From contig NZ_GL876931.1 in NCBI RefSeq assembly GCF_000192575.1, forward strand, positions 60,193 through 124,192: DNA of 64,000 bases. The letters run 5' to 3'. This DNA is from Novosphingobium nitrogenifigens DSM 19370 (GTDB lineage Bacteria > Pseudomonadota > Alphaproteobacteria > Sphingomonadales > Sphingomonadaceae). Below the pieces are notes generated by a model. That model saw nothing but the letters and a program-made list of their open reading frames with translations, was not told the origin of the DNA and ran no database searches. Positions 37,198 to 46,734 of this stretch are shown here, in pieces. The position numbers and the translations under genes were made by a program. The stretch's first letter is position 1, and every line of letters starts with the position of its first letter.

Positions 37198-38532
37198 ATG
37201 GAGAGTGCGAGCGCGACGGGCGAGATCGAGCTTTCGATCGAAAGCGAAACGCAAGCCGCTACGGGATGGTCCCGCTGGTACGTGGTGACCGTGCTGGGCC
37301 TCGTCTATGCGATGAACATCGCCGACCGCTATGTCGTCTCGACCTTGATGGAGCCGATCCGGCTCGACCTGCATCTCACCGATTCCGGCATTGCCATGCT
37401 GACCGGGACTGCGTTGGCGCTGTTCTATGTGACGATCGGAATTCCCGTCTCCGCACTCGCCGACCGGGCGAATCGGCGCAATATCGTCGCGGGTGCGCTG
37501 GTGCTGTGGTCGGCTTTCACCATGGCATGCGGGGCTGCGCGCAATTTCGGCCAGTTGATGCTGACCCGTGTCGGTGTCGGCATCGGGGAAGCGGGCGGCA
37601 CGCCCCCATCGACCTCGATCCTCTCGGACCTCTTTCCCGCGCGCGAACGGGCGATGGCGGTGACGTTCTATTCGCTCGGGTCGCCGATCGGCGCGTGGAT
37701 CGGGGCCGATCTCGCCGGGCGTCTTGCCGATCTTTATGGCTGGCGCACAGTGTTCTACGCGCTGGGCCTGCCGGGCGTAGTGCTCGGCCTGCTCGTGTTC
37801 CTGACCGTGCGCGAACCTGCGCGGGGACAGATGGAAGAGGTCGTTGCCAAGCCGGCCGTCATCCCGCTGTGGCACGCGCTGCGGTTCATTTTCTCGCAGA
37901 AAAGCGCGGTCCATCTCATCATCGCAACCGCTGTCGCCACTTTGTGGGGATGGGGCCTGATGTGGTGGACGCCGACGTATCTCATGCGCGCCTATGGCAT
38001 GACGCCGGGACAGACCGGCGCGATCCTGGGGCCGATCCACATCGTCGCGGGCAGCGTGGCGACACTGGCAACCGGCCGGGTCATGGCGACCGGCACGATG
38101 AGCGACCCGCGCCGGGCCTTGTGGTTCATCGGCGCCATGATCGCGGTGATTTCGGTGCCGACTTTCCTGATCTACCAGACGCACCATCTCGACGTCGCCA
38201 TTCTCGGGCTGTGGATCTTCGTGCCCGGCGTCTATTTCTATGTCGGCCCTTCGTTCGGGCTGCTGTCCAATCTGGTGCCGCCGCAAATGCGCGCGACGGC
38301 GCTGGCGATCCTCTTGCTCGCGTCCAACATCGCCAATCTCGTCATCGCGCCCCAGGCCGTCGGATTTGTCAGCGATCACCTTGCCGGAGCGGGCGGCGCG
38401 AACGCGGCCTCCCTGCGAATCGCCCTGCTGCTCCTCACCCCCACCGGTTTCTGGGGCGCGTGGCATTACTGGGCCGCCGGACGCCGCTTCGTCGCGGATC
38501 AGAGACGCGCCGAACAATGGACGGCCGGTTAA
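37198..38532 (+). CDS. MFS transporter (Spinster-like)
   Basis: A 444-residue, 12-helix transporter. YAMNIADRYVVSTLMEPI in helix 1 and ADRANRRNIVAGALVLWS after helix 2 place it in the Spinster-like branch often linked to sphingomonad aromatic or glycan catabolic clusters. ATG 37198 has GGGGAGG upstream; an earlier start at 37081 would add a polar stretch. It lies upstream of the GMC oxidoreductase gene in the same direction. The substrate is unknown. Confidence 0.85.
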   Translation: MESASATGEIELSIESETQAATGWSRWYVVTVLGLVYAMNIADRYVVSTLMEPIRLDLHLTDSGIAMLTGTALALFYVTIGIPVSALADRANRRNIVAGALVLWSAFTMACGAARNFGQLMLTRVGVGIGEAGGTPPSTSILSDLFPARERAMAVTFYSLGSPIGAWIGADLAGRLADLYGWRTVFYALGLPGVVLGLLVFLTVREPARGQMEEVVAKPAVIPLWHALRFIFSQKSAVHLIIATAVATLWGWGLMWWTPTYLMRAYGMTPGQTGAILGPIHIVAGSVATLATGRVMATGTMSDPRRALWFIGAMIAVISVPTFLIYQTHHLDVAILGLWIFVPGVYFYVGPSFGLLSNLVPPQMRATALAILLLASNIANLVIAPQAVGFVSDHLAGAGGANAASLRIALLLLTPTGFWGAWHYWAAGRRFVADQRRAEQWTAG

Positions 38533-38752
38533 GAAGCCTCTTCCGAAACGCTCCATTCCCGAAAGATCGGAATGGCAATAAAATCGAGCATTTCAACCTC
38601 TCGGTTTCTTTCCGTCGGGTGGATCGCACGGATTACGAAGCAATTGTCCGGGGGCGTTCGTTGACTTCACACCCTGCCGGGTTCCCTTTCGAGTTGGGAC
38701 CAGGCAGGCATCTTTTCGCAAAGGCACCTGCCCAAAAACGACAGGTGCGGCC

Positions 38753-40633
38753 ATCACACGCTATCTCGACTTCGAACGCGACACTGTTTCGCCCGAGGAT
38801 ATTGCCGGACACGATGTCCTGATCGTTGGCGGCGGCGCGGCGGGACTGACCATGGCGCACGAACTCGCCGCCAAGGGCAAGACCGTCTGCGTGATCGAAA
38901 GCGGCGGGTTCGAGGAAACCCCGGAGCACGAGGCGCTCAACGCCGTCGAGGCGAGCGGCAGCCTCAATGATCCCGCCATTCGACAGGCGCGGCAGGACTG
39001 GCACAGCCCGCAGATGCGCTTCTGGTCGGCCGAGGGGCAACGCTATGGCGTGCGCAATCGGGCTCTGGGCGGATCGACCGTGGCCTGGGCGGGCAAAGTC
39101 GCTCCGTTTGCCGACATCGACTTTGCGTCGCGCGCATGGGTTCCCGGATCCGGCTGGCCGATCGGACGCGCCGATCTTGCCCCCTATCTGACGCGGGCGG
39201 CCGATCATCTCGCGCTCGGACCGCTTCTGAACGATGCTGCGTTCTGGGCCGAGCGGGGCATGGACCGCCCCGAACCAGTCGCAGCGATGACCGCTTTCGA
39301 TTCCCATTTCTGGCAATTTGCCCGCTCGCGCCGGGTCGTCACCGACGTGACGCGGATGGGCGACGATTTCCGGCAAGAGGATCTGCCGGGTGTGACCGTG
39401 CTGACCAATGCGACGGTCGCGCGGCTGTTTGCCGCCGAAGGACGCGTGACCGGCCTTGAATGCCTGTCTTCGCTCGGCGGGGGACAGCGGGCATTCGTTC
39501 GCGCGCAGCGCATCGTGCTGGCGTCCGGGGCCATCGAAAACGCGCGGGTCCTGCTGCAATCGGGTTTCGACCGACCCGGCACGGCCACGCGCACGGGACT
39601 GCCCGCCATCGGGCGCTATCTGATGGATCATCCGACCGTCCGGGTCGGAACCGTCACCGGCGAAGGCTGCGCGGCGGCGGCACGCCTGTTCGGCTTCTTC
39701 CCGCTGCGGCAGGGCTATCGCATTTCGATGTATGCCCATGGCCTTGCCCTGCGCCCCGGGACGCAGGAACAGCACAGCCTGCCCAACATGGCAGCCTTCG
39801 GTTCGCTCGAGCTGTCGCCGCAGGATCCGATTGCCGCCTGCGGGCGCCTTGCCCGTTTCAAGAGCCGCGCGGTCTGGAGCGATCTGGGCATCGTCATGCG
39901 CAATGCGGGCGTGATCGTCAGCGCGGTGGGTCGCAAATTGCTCGAAAGTCCGCGCGTTCCCGACCGGTTGAAGCAGGCGATCGCGGATGCAGCGGTATGG
40001 ATCAATGCCGATTTCGTCGCGCAGGACTATCTGGCCAAGGGCGGCAGTCGCAAGGTCGATGCGTTGCACATCGAACTGATCGCCGAGCAAGTCGCCGACC
40101 TCAACAATCGTGTGACGTTAAGCAAAGTGCGCGACGCGCTCGGATTGCAGCGCGCCAACGTCCGCTGGGAACTGGGCGAGACCGTTCGCGCGGCCCTGCT
40201 CGACGGGGCGCGTCTTCTGATCGATGATCTTGCCCGCGCGGGGATTTCCGGCCTCGAGCCCACCGCCGCCGTGCGCGACGGCGATACAGCCGCACTGGTC
40301 GCCCGGGACATGGCCCACAGCGCGGGAACGACGCGCATGGGCCGCGACCCCCGCGACAGCGTCGTCGATGCCGATTGTCAGGTCCACGGCGTTGCCGGGC
40401 TGTTCGTGGCGGGGGCCTCCGTCTTTCCCACTATCGGCCACGCCAATCCGACCCTGATGATATTGGCCATGGCGATCCGCCTTGCCGACCATATCGTCGC
40501 GACACCGCCGCCTGCGGCCGGAACCGGCGAAGGCCTGTTCTTCACCCACGAAATCGACACGAGCGCCGAAGTCTGGCTCGTCGATCAGCCCGAACTCGAC
40601 GCTGCTGACGAGCGGAAAGAACATGTGTCATGA
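38753..40633 (+). CDS. GMC-family FAD oxidoreductase with non-standard start
   Basis: A flavoprotein of the glucose-methanol-choline class. The FAD motif HDVLIVGGGAAGLTMAHELA, LGGSTVAWAGK and the C-terminal HSAGTTRMG and GHANPT segments with the catalytic His are all present. The first in-frame ATG (38852) falls inside the FAD motif, after the essential GGGAAG, and no ATG, GTG or TTG exists farther upstream in frame. Natural-looking protein text (TRYLDFERDTVSPEDIAG) continues back to about 38753, where ATC follows AGG seven bases on; ATT 38801 is another option. I therefore give 38753 as a provisional start. The enzyme probably oxidises an alcohol or sugar. Confidence 0.75.
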   Translation: MTRYLDFERDTVSPEDIAGHDVLIVGGGAAGLTMAHELAAKGKTVCVIESGGFEETPEHEALNAVEASGSLNDPAIRQARQDWHSPQMRFWSAEGQRYGVRNRALGGSTVAWAGKVAPFADIDFASRAWVPGSGWPIGRADLAPYLTRAADHLALGPLLNDAAFWAERGMDRPEPVAAMTAFDSHFWQFARSRRVVTDVTRMGDDFRQEDLPGVTVLTNATVARLFAAEGRVTGLECLSSLGGGQRAFVRAQRIVLASGAIENARVLLQSGFDRPGTATRTGLPAIGRYLMDHPTVRVGTVTGEGCAAAARLFGFFPLRQGYRISMYAHGLALRPGTQEQHSLPNMAAFGSLELSPQDPIAACGRLARFKSRAVWSDLGIVMRNAGVIVSAVGRKLLESPRVPDRLKQAIADAAVWINADFVAQDYLAKGGSRKVDALHIELIAEQVADLNNRVTLSKVRDALGLQRANVRWELGETVRAALLDGARLLIDDLARAGISGLEPTAAVRDGDTAALVARDMAHSAGTTRMGRDPRDSVVDADCQVHGVAGLFVAGASVFPTIGHANPTLMILAMAIRLADHIVATPPPAAGTGEGLFFTHEIDTSAEVWLVDQPELDAADERKEHVS

Positions 40634-40665
40634 GATGTTACCGCAAGATTCCAGATATGAAATAT

Positions 40666-40679
40666 TTGTTACGTAACAA
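40666..40679. promoter_or_regulatory. Palindrome upstream of the RTX glycosidase gene
   Basis: TTGTTACGTAACAA is a perfect 14-bp palindrome in an AT-rich stretch, 115 bases before the glycosidase-like gene. It is a candidate operator for an unlinked regulator. Confidence 0.45.
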
Positions 40680-40793
40680 TATTACCATGAATTGATTACG
40701 TTAACGCCTTATCCATACTCGGGCACATACCTGAATCCACATTCACCGGACTTGTTGGGATGAGGAAAACAAAGGCGGCGTAGCGTCCTGGCA

Positions 40794-42323
40794 ATGACCA
40801 GGACCACCGCCATTCGGGCCGCAGATTTCACCGCATCGGTCGGCGTCAACGCCTCGATCAATTATACCGACGGCAAATACGTCAATATCCAGAACGTCCT
40901 GTCGGACCTGAATTATATAGGGGTAAGCCTGATCCGCACGGCGGCCTACTGGGTCGGGATGCAGGGTCAGGCGGCCTATAACCTTGCCGCGAGCAAGGGC
41001 ATCCGTTTCGACATGCTGCTCTATACCAACAATACGCTCGCCAACAGCATCGCGCAGATGTCGAGCTTTTCGGCAGCCCATCCCGGCGCTCTCGTCGCGA
41101 TCGAGGGACCAAACGAGATCAACAACTTCGGCGCCAGTTACAAGGGAATGACCGGCGCGGCGGCGGCCGTTGCGTTCCAGAACGATCTCTATGCCGGGAT
41201 CCGCGCCGACAAGGTGCTCAAGGCGACGACGGTCTACAGCTACACGATGAATGCGGGCGCCTCCTCGACCACGGGCTACGACTATGCCGCAATCCATCCT
41301 TATGGGCGCAAGGGACTGCCGCCGCTGTCCTACCTCAAGGGGGACATGGCCTCGATCCCCGGCAACAAGCCCTTTGCCGTCACCGAAACCGGCTATTCGA
41401 CGCTCACCACCAACATCGACGGCGTCGATCCGCTGGTTCAGGCCAAATACGATCTCGACATGATTTTCGACGCGAAGAAGGCCGGGGCCTCGACCGTCTT
41501 CCTCTATGAATTGCTCGACGCCTATGCCGATCCCAACGGCACGGATCCCGGCAAGCATTACGGCCTGTTCGATTACGGCAATGCGCCCAAGCCGATCGCG
41601 ACCGCGCTGCACAACCTGATGCAAATCCTCGGCGACAGTGCGGCAAGTGCAGGCAGCTTCACGACGGGCGTGCTCGATTACACCATTTTCGGGGCGGACA
41701 AGACCGCGTCGAATTACCTGATGCAGAAATCGTCGGGCGTCTTCGACCTTGTCGTGTGGAACGAGCAGACGATCTGGAACGCGACCACCAAGACCGAAGT
41801 GGCAGCAGTGCCGGACAAGGAGACGATCCGCTTTGCCCGCGTGCAGGAGACAGTAAAAGTCTACGACCCTCTCGCCGGAACCGATCCTATCAAGGTCTGG
41901 CACAATGTGTCGCAGATCACCGTAACCGTCACTGATCACCCCCTAGTCGTCGAAGTGACGAAGATCGCGAGCCAGACCAATGCCATCAATGCGAGCAGGG
42001 GCATGGCAACGATCCATGCCACGGCCAAAGGCAGCGTCATCGTCGGCGGTCCGGGCGACCAATTGTATGCCGGAGCGGGCGCCGACACTTTCGTCTTCCA
42101 CAAAGGTTTCGGCCACGAAGACGTGTTCGACTTCGACGCCTTATCGGCCAAACACGACACCGTGCAATTCGACAGCTCGCTCTTCGCCGACTATGCGGCG
42201 GTCACGGCGGCGATGCATCAGGTCGGCAGCGATGTCGTGATTACCCACGATGCAGCCCAATCCGTCGTCCTCCACGATGTCAGCCTGTCCGCGCTGAGCG
42301 CCGCCGATTTCCTGCTGCTCTGA
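40794..42323 (+). CDS. Secreted glycoside hydrolase-like protein with RTX repeat (type I secretion)
   Basis: A 509-residue protein. Residues 1 to about 290 resemble a clan GH-A (beta/alpha)8 glycosidase, close to GH39 or GH5: the acid/base motif is EGPNEINNF (Asn107-Glu108) and the nucleophile is Glu198 in FAVTETGYS. A beta-rich part follows, and residues about 425-470 contain one RTX calcium-binding unit (GGPGDQLYAGAGADTF). There is no N-terminal signal peptide. This combination indicates export by a type I system using the C-terminus; no such machinery is in the window. The substrate is probably a polysaccharide. Confidence 0.78.
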   Translation: MTRTTAIRAADFTASVGVNASINYTDGKYVNIQNVLSDLNYIGVSLIRTAAYWVGMQGQAAYNLAASKGIRFDMLLYTNNTLANSIAQMSSFSAAHPGALVAIEGPNEINNFGASYKGMTGAAAAVAFQNDLYAGIRADKVLKATTVYSYTMNAGASSTTGYDYAAIHPYGRKGLPPLSYLKGDMASIPGNKPFAVTETGYSTLTTNIDGVDPLVQAKYDLDMIFDAKKAGASTVFLYELLDAYADPNGTDPGKHYGLFDYGNAPKPIATALHNLMQILGDSAASAGSFTTGVLDYTIFGADKTASNYLMQKSSGVFDLVVWNEQTIWNATTKTEVAAVPDKETIRFARVQETVKVYDPLAGTDPIKVWHNVSQITVTVTDHPLVVEVTKIASQTNAINASRGMATIHATAKGSVIVGGPGDQLYAGAGADTFVFHKGFGHEDVFDFDALSAKHDTVQFDSSLFADYAAVTAAMHQVGSDVVITHDAAQSVVLHDVSLSALSAADFLLL

Positions 42324-42427
42324 AAGCTGTCATCACGCTGTCACGACCGATGGTCACCCAAAAGGATCGCATGGTTGATCCGGGGACGTGAGCGCAATGA
42401 CATGTGCAAGGCAGGGCAAGGCCTGTC

Positions 42428-43738
42428 ATGGCTGAGGCCGGGGTCTATGATGCGGGACTGACGTTCACGCCCGATCTTCCCGCCACGCCCTTGCGCTGGC
42501 TGGCCTTGGTCGCGGCGGCGCTGGCGATCTTTTCGGTTTATTACGAGACCGACGTCATCGGCGAGATCGCGGATCTCCTGATCCGGCAACGCGGGTTCAG
42601 CCAGGCTGACATCGGCAGCCTCAACGCCGCGATCTACTGGCCCAATGTCGTGCTGGCGCTGGTGGGGGGTGTCCTGATCGACCGCTTCGGCCCGTCGCGC
42701 ATTGCCTTGTGGACGGCGGCTCTGGGCGTTTTCGGCGCGACCCTGACCGCGATCGGCGAGCCTTACGCACTGATGTGGTGTGGGCGCCTGATCTTCGGGA
42801 TTACCGAAGGGGCGATTTTCATGGCCCTCGTCGCGGGACTGGCACAGTGGTTTCCCCGCAACGGGATTGCGCTTGCGACCGGCCTGTTCCTGTCCCTTGC
42901 CCGCGTCGGCTCGTTCCTGTGCAACACGTCCTCGACATGGGCGCGGCCGCTCTATGATGCGGGGTGGCAATGGCCGCTCTGGCTGGGCGTCGGCGTCTCT
43001 GCTCTCGGCTTCGTCGCTGCGCTGGTCTTTCAATTGATCGAACCGGGTCGCCCCCTGCCCCCGGCCTCGTTCGATGCCGGGGACATGCTCTCGGCTGCGC
43101 GAGGCCTCGACCGGCTGCGCTTCGACCGCTCGTTCTGGACCATCCTCGGGCTGCATGTCCTTTACGCGGCGGTGTTCTTTCCCTTTCGCCAGACTTATGC
43201 GGTCGAATATTTCCAGCATGCCAAGCATCTGAGCCTTCAGGCCGCAGGGCAGGTCAATTCGGGCGTTTTCGCTGCCGCGATTTTCGCCACGCCCCTCTTC
43301 GGCGTGATCGCCGACAGGTTCGGAAACCGCGCGATGATGCTGGTTTTCGGGACTCTGCTCCTGCCGCTGACGCTGGCGATACTCGCCTTCACGGGGCTGT
43401 CGCCCTGGCTTTCGACCGTGCTGATGGGGATCAGTTGGGGGCTGGTTCCGGCGGTCATCTGGCCCGCGACGACGATGATCGTCCCGCGCGAACGGCTGGG
43501 AACCGCGCTCGGGCTCATCACCCTGATCCAGTCGCTGGGGATCGCGCTTTCCAACATGATCGCCGGGCATCTTGCCGACTGGGCGGGAGCAGGCCCCGGC
43601 CATCCGCACGGCTACGATGCCGTGCTCGGCTTTTTCGGTTGCGTCAGCCTTTTGGCGCTCGCCTGCGTGGTCCTGCTCTGGCGCCACGAAACCGGACCCA
43701 ACGGGCACGGCCTGGAAAGGCCCGGCCCGCAAGGGTGA
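42428..43738 (+). CDS. MFS transporter
   Basis: A 436-residue, 12-helix transporter. Loop 2-3 reads GGVLIDRFGPSRIALW, and YETDVIGEIADLLIRQRGFS occupies the first periplasmic loop. The branch resembles nitrate/sugar-phosphate-like permeases, but no substrate can be assigned. ATG 42428 has GGGCAAGG upstream. It follows the RTX glycosidase and converges, 5 bases apart, with the TadG-like gene. It may import the products of that glycosidase, which is inference from position. Confidence 0.8.
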   Translation: MAEAGVYDAGLTFTPDLPATPLRWLALVAAALAIFSVYYETDVIGEIADLLIRQRGFSQADIGSLNAAIYWPNVVLALVGGVLIDRFGPSRIALWTAALGVFGATLTAIGEPYALMWCGRLIFGITEGAIFMALVAGLAQWFPRNGIALATGLFLSLARVGSFLCNTSSTWARPLYDAGWQWPLWLGVGVSALGFVAALVFQLIEPGRPLPPASFDAGDMLSAARGLDRLRFDRSFWTILGLHVLYAAVFFPFRQTYAVEYFQHAKHLSLQAAGQVNSGVFAAAIFATPLFGVIADRFGNRAMMLVFGTLLLPLTLAILAFTGLSPWLSTVLMGISWGLVPAVIWPATTMIVPRERLGTALGLITLIQSLGIALSNMIAGHLADWAGAGPGHPHGYDAVLGFFGCVSLLALACVVLLWRHETGPNGHGLERPGPQG

Positions 43739-43743
43739 ACGCA

Positions 43744-45375
43744 TCACGAAACGAGGTGCGAATCCTGCAGCGTCAGCGCGAAGAGAGCCTGCAGCGCGGT
43801 CGAAATGCTCTGATCCGAGGACACCGTGTAGACCAGCGGATTACCGTCCGAGCCGACCGACGCGCAACTCTTGAGCGCGGGCAGGACGTTGGGAAGATAG
43901 GGCGCCGTGTTGGTCTGCGACCAGCTGTCCCCGGTCAGTGTGGCTGCGGCATATTCGGTATAGAGAATCGCGATCTTGATCTTGCGGTTCTTGATCGTCG
44001 TGCAAGCCGCGATGTCGGTGCTCGACAATTCGCGCGTCCGGCGTGACCCGCTGATGGTTTCGTCGACCACCCCGTCGGTGATGATCATCAGGACTTCCTG
44101 CGGATTCCCGGTCGACCCATTGCCCGGATTGGGCATGGCCGTGTTCATCGACGTCATCATGTTGAGGAATTCGGTACCCATGTCATTGATATTCTTGCTC
44201 GACGTGGGATTGTTGTTCGAATACCAAAAGTCCTGCGTGCCATCGAGATCGGGCACAGATGCCGTCGTCAGCGACTTGACGTCGGTCATATTGGTATATT
44301 GCGTCACCGGACTGCTTTTGCCCGAATGAGTCCAGTCAAAGCTGTAGAGCTGCAACTGATAGGTGACCTTGTTGTCGGTCTCTTTCTGCTGCGCAAACGG
44401 AATGAGATCCTGGGCCGCGAGCGTTTCCGCGCCGACACGCAAGGGAATAGAGCTCAGGTCCGAATAGACCTTCGCGTAATTATGCGTCAACCAATACCCA
44501 TCAGCATAAAGAACGCTAAGCGTCTGCGAGTTATTATTGTTATCCTTATAGCTCAACGAAGCCGGTGAAGACGATCCGCTCGGAATCTTGGACGATGAAA
44601 CCGTTCCGATTTTAACGCCGGAAGAATTGTAGAGATTGTAGCTTCCCGAGCTATTCGCCGTCGTTGATAGAAGGTAGTACGCATTATACCCAGATGACGA
44701 TGATGAGTAATAATTGGCATCAATAAGAACCGCGCGTGAACTCGAGTCCTTAACGTAGTTCTGTCCCGGCAACTGCTGGTGGCAGGCAAAGGCGCAGCCG
44801 GTAACTTTCTGAATCGCACTGATACCCGACGATGTCGAAGGCAGCAGCATCGAGGGCGACTTGTCCATTACCAGGTAGAAATTGATATTGGGAAAGAAGC
44901 TGGCATAGGCCGTCGAACTGCCACCGATGGGCAGCGTTGCCACACCCAGAATACCGCTGAACAGATTGGTTGAGCTGCCACGCCATTTCACCAGCGCCGT
45001 GCGACCGAGATTGAGCGTCCCCCCGTCGGTGATGGTCACCGTCAGATCACTGGCCGGGGTATAGACGAAATCGGCATAGTCGGTGACTTGCGTGGTGAAG
45101 ATTTGCGTCGAAGCCGCCTGAGCCACAGTCGACGTCTTGGAAATGTAGGTGGTATCGGTCGCAGCAAGGGCTGCCGCGTCAGCGACAGCATTGATCCGCG
45201 ACTGAAGCATCTCTGCACGTGCATAGTCGATGGTGAAGCCCAACCCGAACAGGGCCGGAATGATCGCCAGCGCCGTGATCAGCGTGACGTTGGCATCGTC
45301 CGCCTTTGCAATGTCGGTCAAGAGCGCGCGCGAACGAAGGGCCAGAGCCCGGGCGCGTTGAATCCAGCGTGTCAT
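43744..45375 (-). CDS. TadG-like pilus-associated protein with vWA domain
   Basis: A 543-residue protein. The N-terminal Tad-like segment (about 20-60: DDANVTLITALAIIPALFGL) is a pilin-like membrane anchor. After a low-complexity region a von Willebrand A domain follows, with MIDAS start NFYLVMDKSPSM (D-x-S-x-S) and later MIITDGVVDETISG. A long Ser/Asn/Tyr-rich insertion (about 215-300) interrupts it. The Tad/Flp system uses TadG at the outer face. ATG 45375 overlaps the stop of the TadE-like gene by 4 bp. Confidence 0.83.
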   Translation of the reverse strand: MTRWIQRARALALRSRALLTDIAKADDANVTLITALAIIPALFGLGFTIDYARAEMLQSRINAVADAAALAATDTTYISKTSTVAQAASTQIFTTQVTDYADFVYTPASDLTVTITDGGTLNLGRTALVKWRGSSTNLFSGILGVATLPIGGSSTAYASFFPNINFYLVMDKSPSMLLPSTSSGISAIQKVTGCAFACHQQLPGQNYVKDSSSRAVLIDANYYSSSSSGYNAYYLLSTTANSSGSYNLYNSSGVKIGTVSSSKIPSGSSSPASLSYKDNNNNSQTLSVLYADGYWLTHNYAKVYSDLSSIPLRVGAETLAAQDLIPFAQQKETDNKVTYQLQLYSFDWTHSGKSSPVTQYTNMTDVKSLTTASVPDLDGTQDFWYSNNNPTSSKNINDMGTEFLNMMTSMNTAMPNPGNGSTGNPQEVLMIITDGVVDETISGSRRTRELSSTDIAACTTIKNRKIKIAILYTEYAAATLTGDSWSQTNTAPYLPNVLPALKSCASVGSDGNPLVYTVSSDQSISTALQALFALTLQDSHLVS

Positions 45376-45962
45376 TGGTGCGCAACCTGCGTGGTAAGGC
45401 GAGGCAACATGAAATAGCGATTGTAAAGCGTCGGCGAGGGCAGGATCGTGCCGCCGAACAGCGGGGTGTAGGTATAGCCGACTTCCCCCATGACGATGTA
45501 TGCCCCGACGGTCGACGTCGTCGTGTTCGGCTGCATTTCTGTCGGCGCGAAATTGGTCGGCAACGTCACGATCGTGCCGGTCGTCAGAGCCGTGGCATTT
45601 TGCGCCTGGCTCCAGACGACCGAGGCATGGCTCGCATCGGTAATCTGCAATTCCGACACCCGCATGGTCGCATTGCTGGTGCTGTACGGTGCCAGCACGA
45701 GCTTGCTGTTGGACATGATCGAGGTGAGATCGGTCGAACTGACCGTCGCATAGCGCGTGGTCAGGTCGGTGACGGTCTTGGCGGTCAGCGAAACCTTGCG
45801 CCCGCAGGTGACCAGATCGCTGACGACATAGGCACCGCAATAGAGCAGGACAAGTGTCGGCGCGACCAGCGCGAGTTCGACGAAGGCCACGCCCGAACGA
45901 TCGCGACGCAGACACCGCAGGACGCGCCCGATCCGCCCCAGAGTCCGATGGATCCCGCTCAT
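45372..45962 (-). CDS. TadE-like pseudopilin, copy 1
   Basis: A 196-residue protein with the TadE motif RDRSGVAFVELALVAPTLVL: a charged segment, the Phe-Val-Glu of pseudopilins, then one long helix (about 25-50). The rest is a beta-rich exported domain. It is coupled at both ends by ATGA overlaps to the second TadE-like gene and to the TadG-like gene, so the three are made together as minor pilin-like subunits. Confidence 0.85.
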   Translation of the reverse strand: MSGIHRTLGRIGRVLRCLRRDRSGVAFVELALVAPTLVLLYCGAYVVSDLVTCGRKVSLTAKTVTDLTTRYATVSSTDLTSIMSNSKLVLAPYSTSNATMRVSELQITDASHASVVWSQAQNATALTTGTIVTLPTNFAPTEMQPNTTTSTVGAYIVMGEVGYTYTPLFGGTILPSPTLYNRYFMLPRLTTQVAHQ

Positions 45963-46633
45963 GAGGTGTAAACCTCGGTCTTGGACACCGACGTCGCGAT
46001 CAGGATGCGATGCGCGCCGGGCAACGTGAGCGTACTGTCGGCGATGTTGAAACCGAAGATCGACGTGACCGACCAGATATAGAACAGGCGCACCGCCACG
46101 ATCTGCCCCTGCGTGCCGGGGTTGTAGTTGAACGTGTTGGTAACCTTGTAATTGTTGGTCGCATCGAACGTGAATTGCGGAACCGACAGATCGACAGTCG
46201 TATAGTCCGAGCCGCTGTTCACATCGACGTAAAGATTGTTGCACGACATGAACGAGGACATCTGCGTGCAGACATAAGCTGCGAACTGCTGCTGCGGCGT
46301 GGTGATGACTTTGCCGTTGCTGTCCTTCACTCCGGTGAAATTCGTCTGGGCCTGTCCGGTCAGGACATAACGCGCAGCCCCTTCGGCCGTCGTTTCCAGA
46401 GCCGCCTGGGCAAGGAACAGGATGATGATCTCGAACGTCGCCATCAGGATGCCGATCAGGAACGGCGCGGCGATGGCAAATTCCATCGCAGTGCTCGCTT
46501 TCTCGTCGCGCATCAGACGTGCCAGAAAGGCGAACGGACGGCCATGATGCGCAGCCGCGATCAACCGATCGCACTGTCTGTCGCAACCGCCGCTCGAGGC
46601 GGGGGGCCTGCCAAGACTCTGTTGCCGTCCCAT
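45959..46633 (-). CDS. TadE-like pseudopilin, copy 2
   Basis: A 224-residue protein with the same plan: MRDEKASTAMEFAIAAPFLI starts the pseudopilin helix at about residue 41, with the typical Met-Glu-Phe. The first 40 residues are polar and basic; translation may instead begin at ATG 46513. The exported part has two cysteines (CTQMSSFMSC) that could form a disulfide. It is the promoter-proximal gene of the tad trio. Confidence 0.8.
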   Translation of the reverse strand: MGRQQSLGRPPASSGGCDRQCDRLIAAAHHGRPFAFLARLMRDEKASTAMEFAIAAPFLIGILMATFEIIILFLAQAALETTAEGAARYVLTGQAQTNFTGVKDSNGKVITTPQQQFAAYVCTQMSSFMSCNNLYVDVNSGSDYTTVDLSVPQFTFDATNNYKVTNTFNYNPGTQGQIVAVRLFYIWSVTSIFGFNIADSTLTLPGAHRILIATSVSKTEVYTS

Positions 46634-46734
46634 CGAATAGGGACATTAGGCATGCGGGCCTTAAAGATGTGTTTCCAAGCCCTTCCCGGCCGCTAATTCC
46701 GTCCCATGCCGTGGTTGCGGCACAATTAAGAATT

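Noticed and set aside
37266..38822. A 518-codon frame that would connect the MFS gene with the GMC gene
   Set aside because: It is out of phase with both real genes and reads as Arg/Pro-rich text. It does end near the GMC start but cannot supply its N-terminus.
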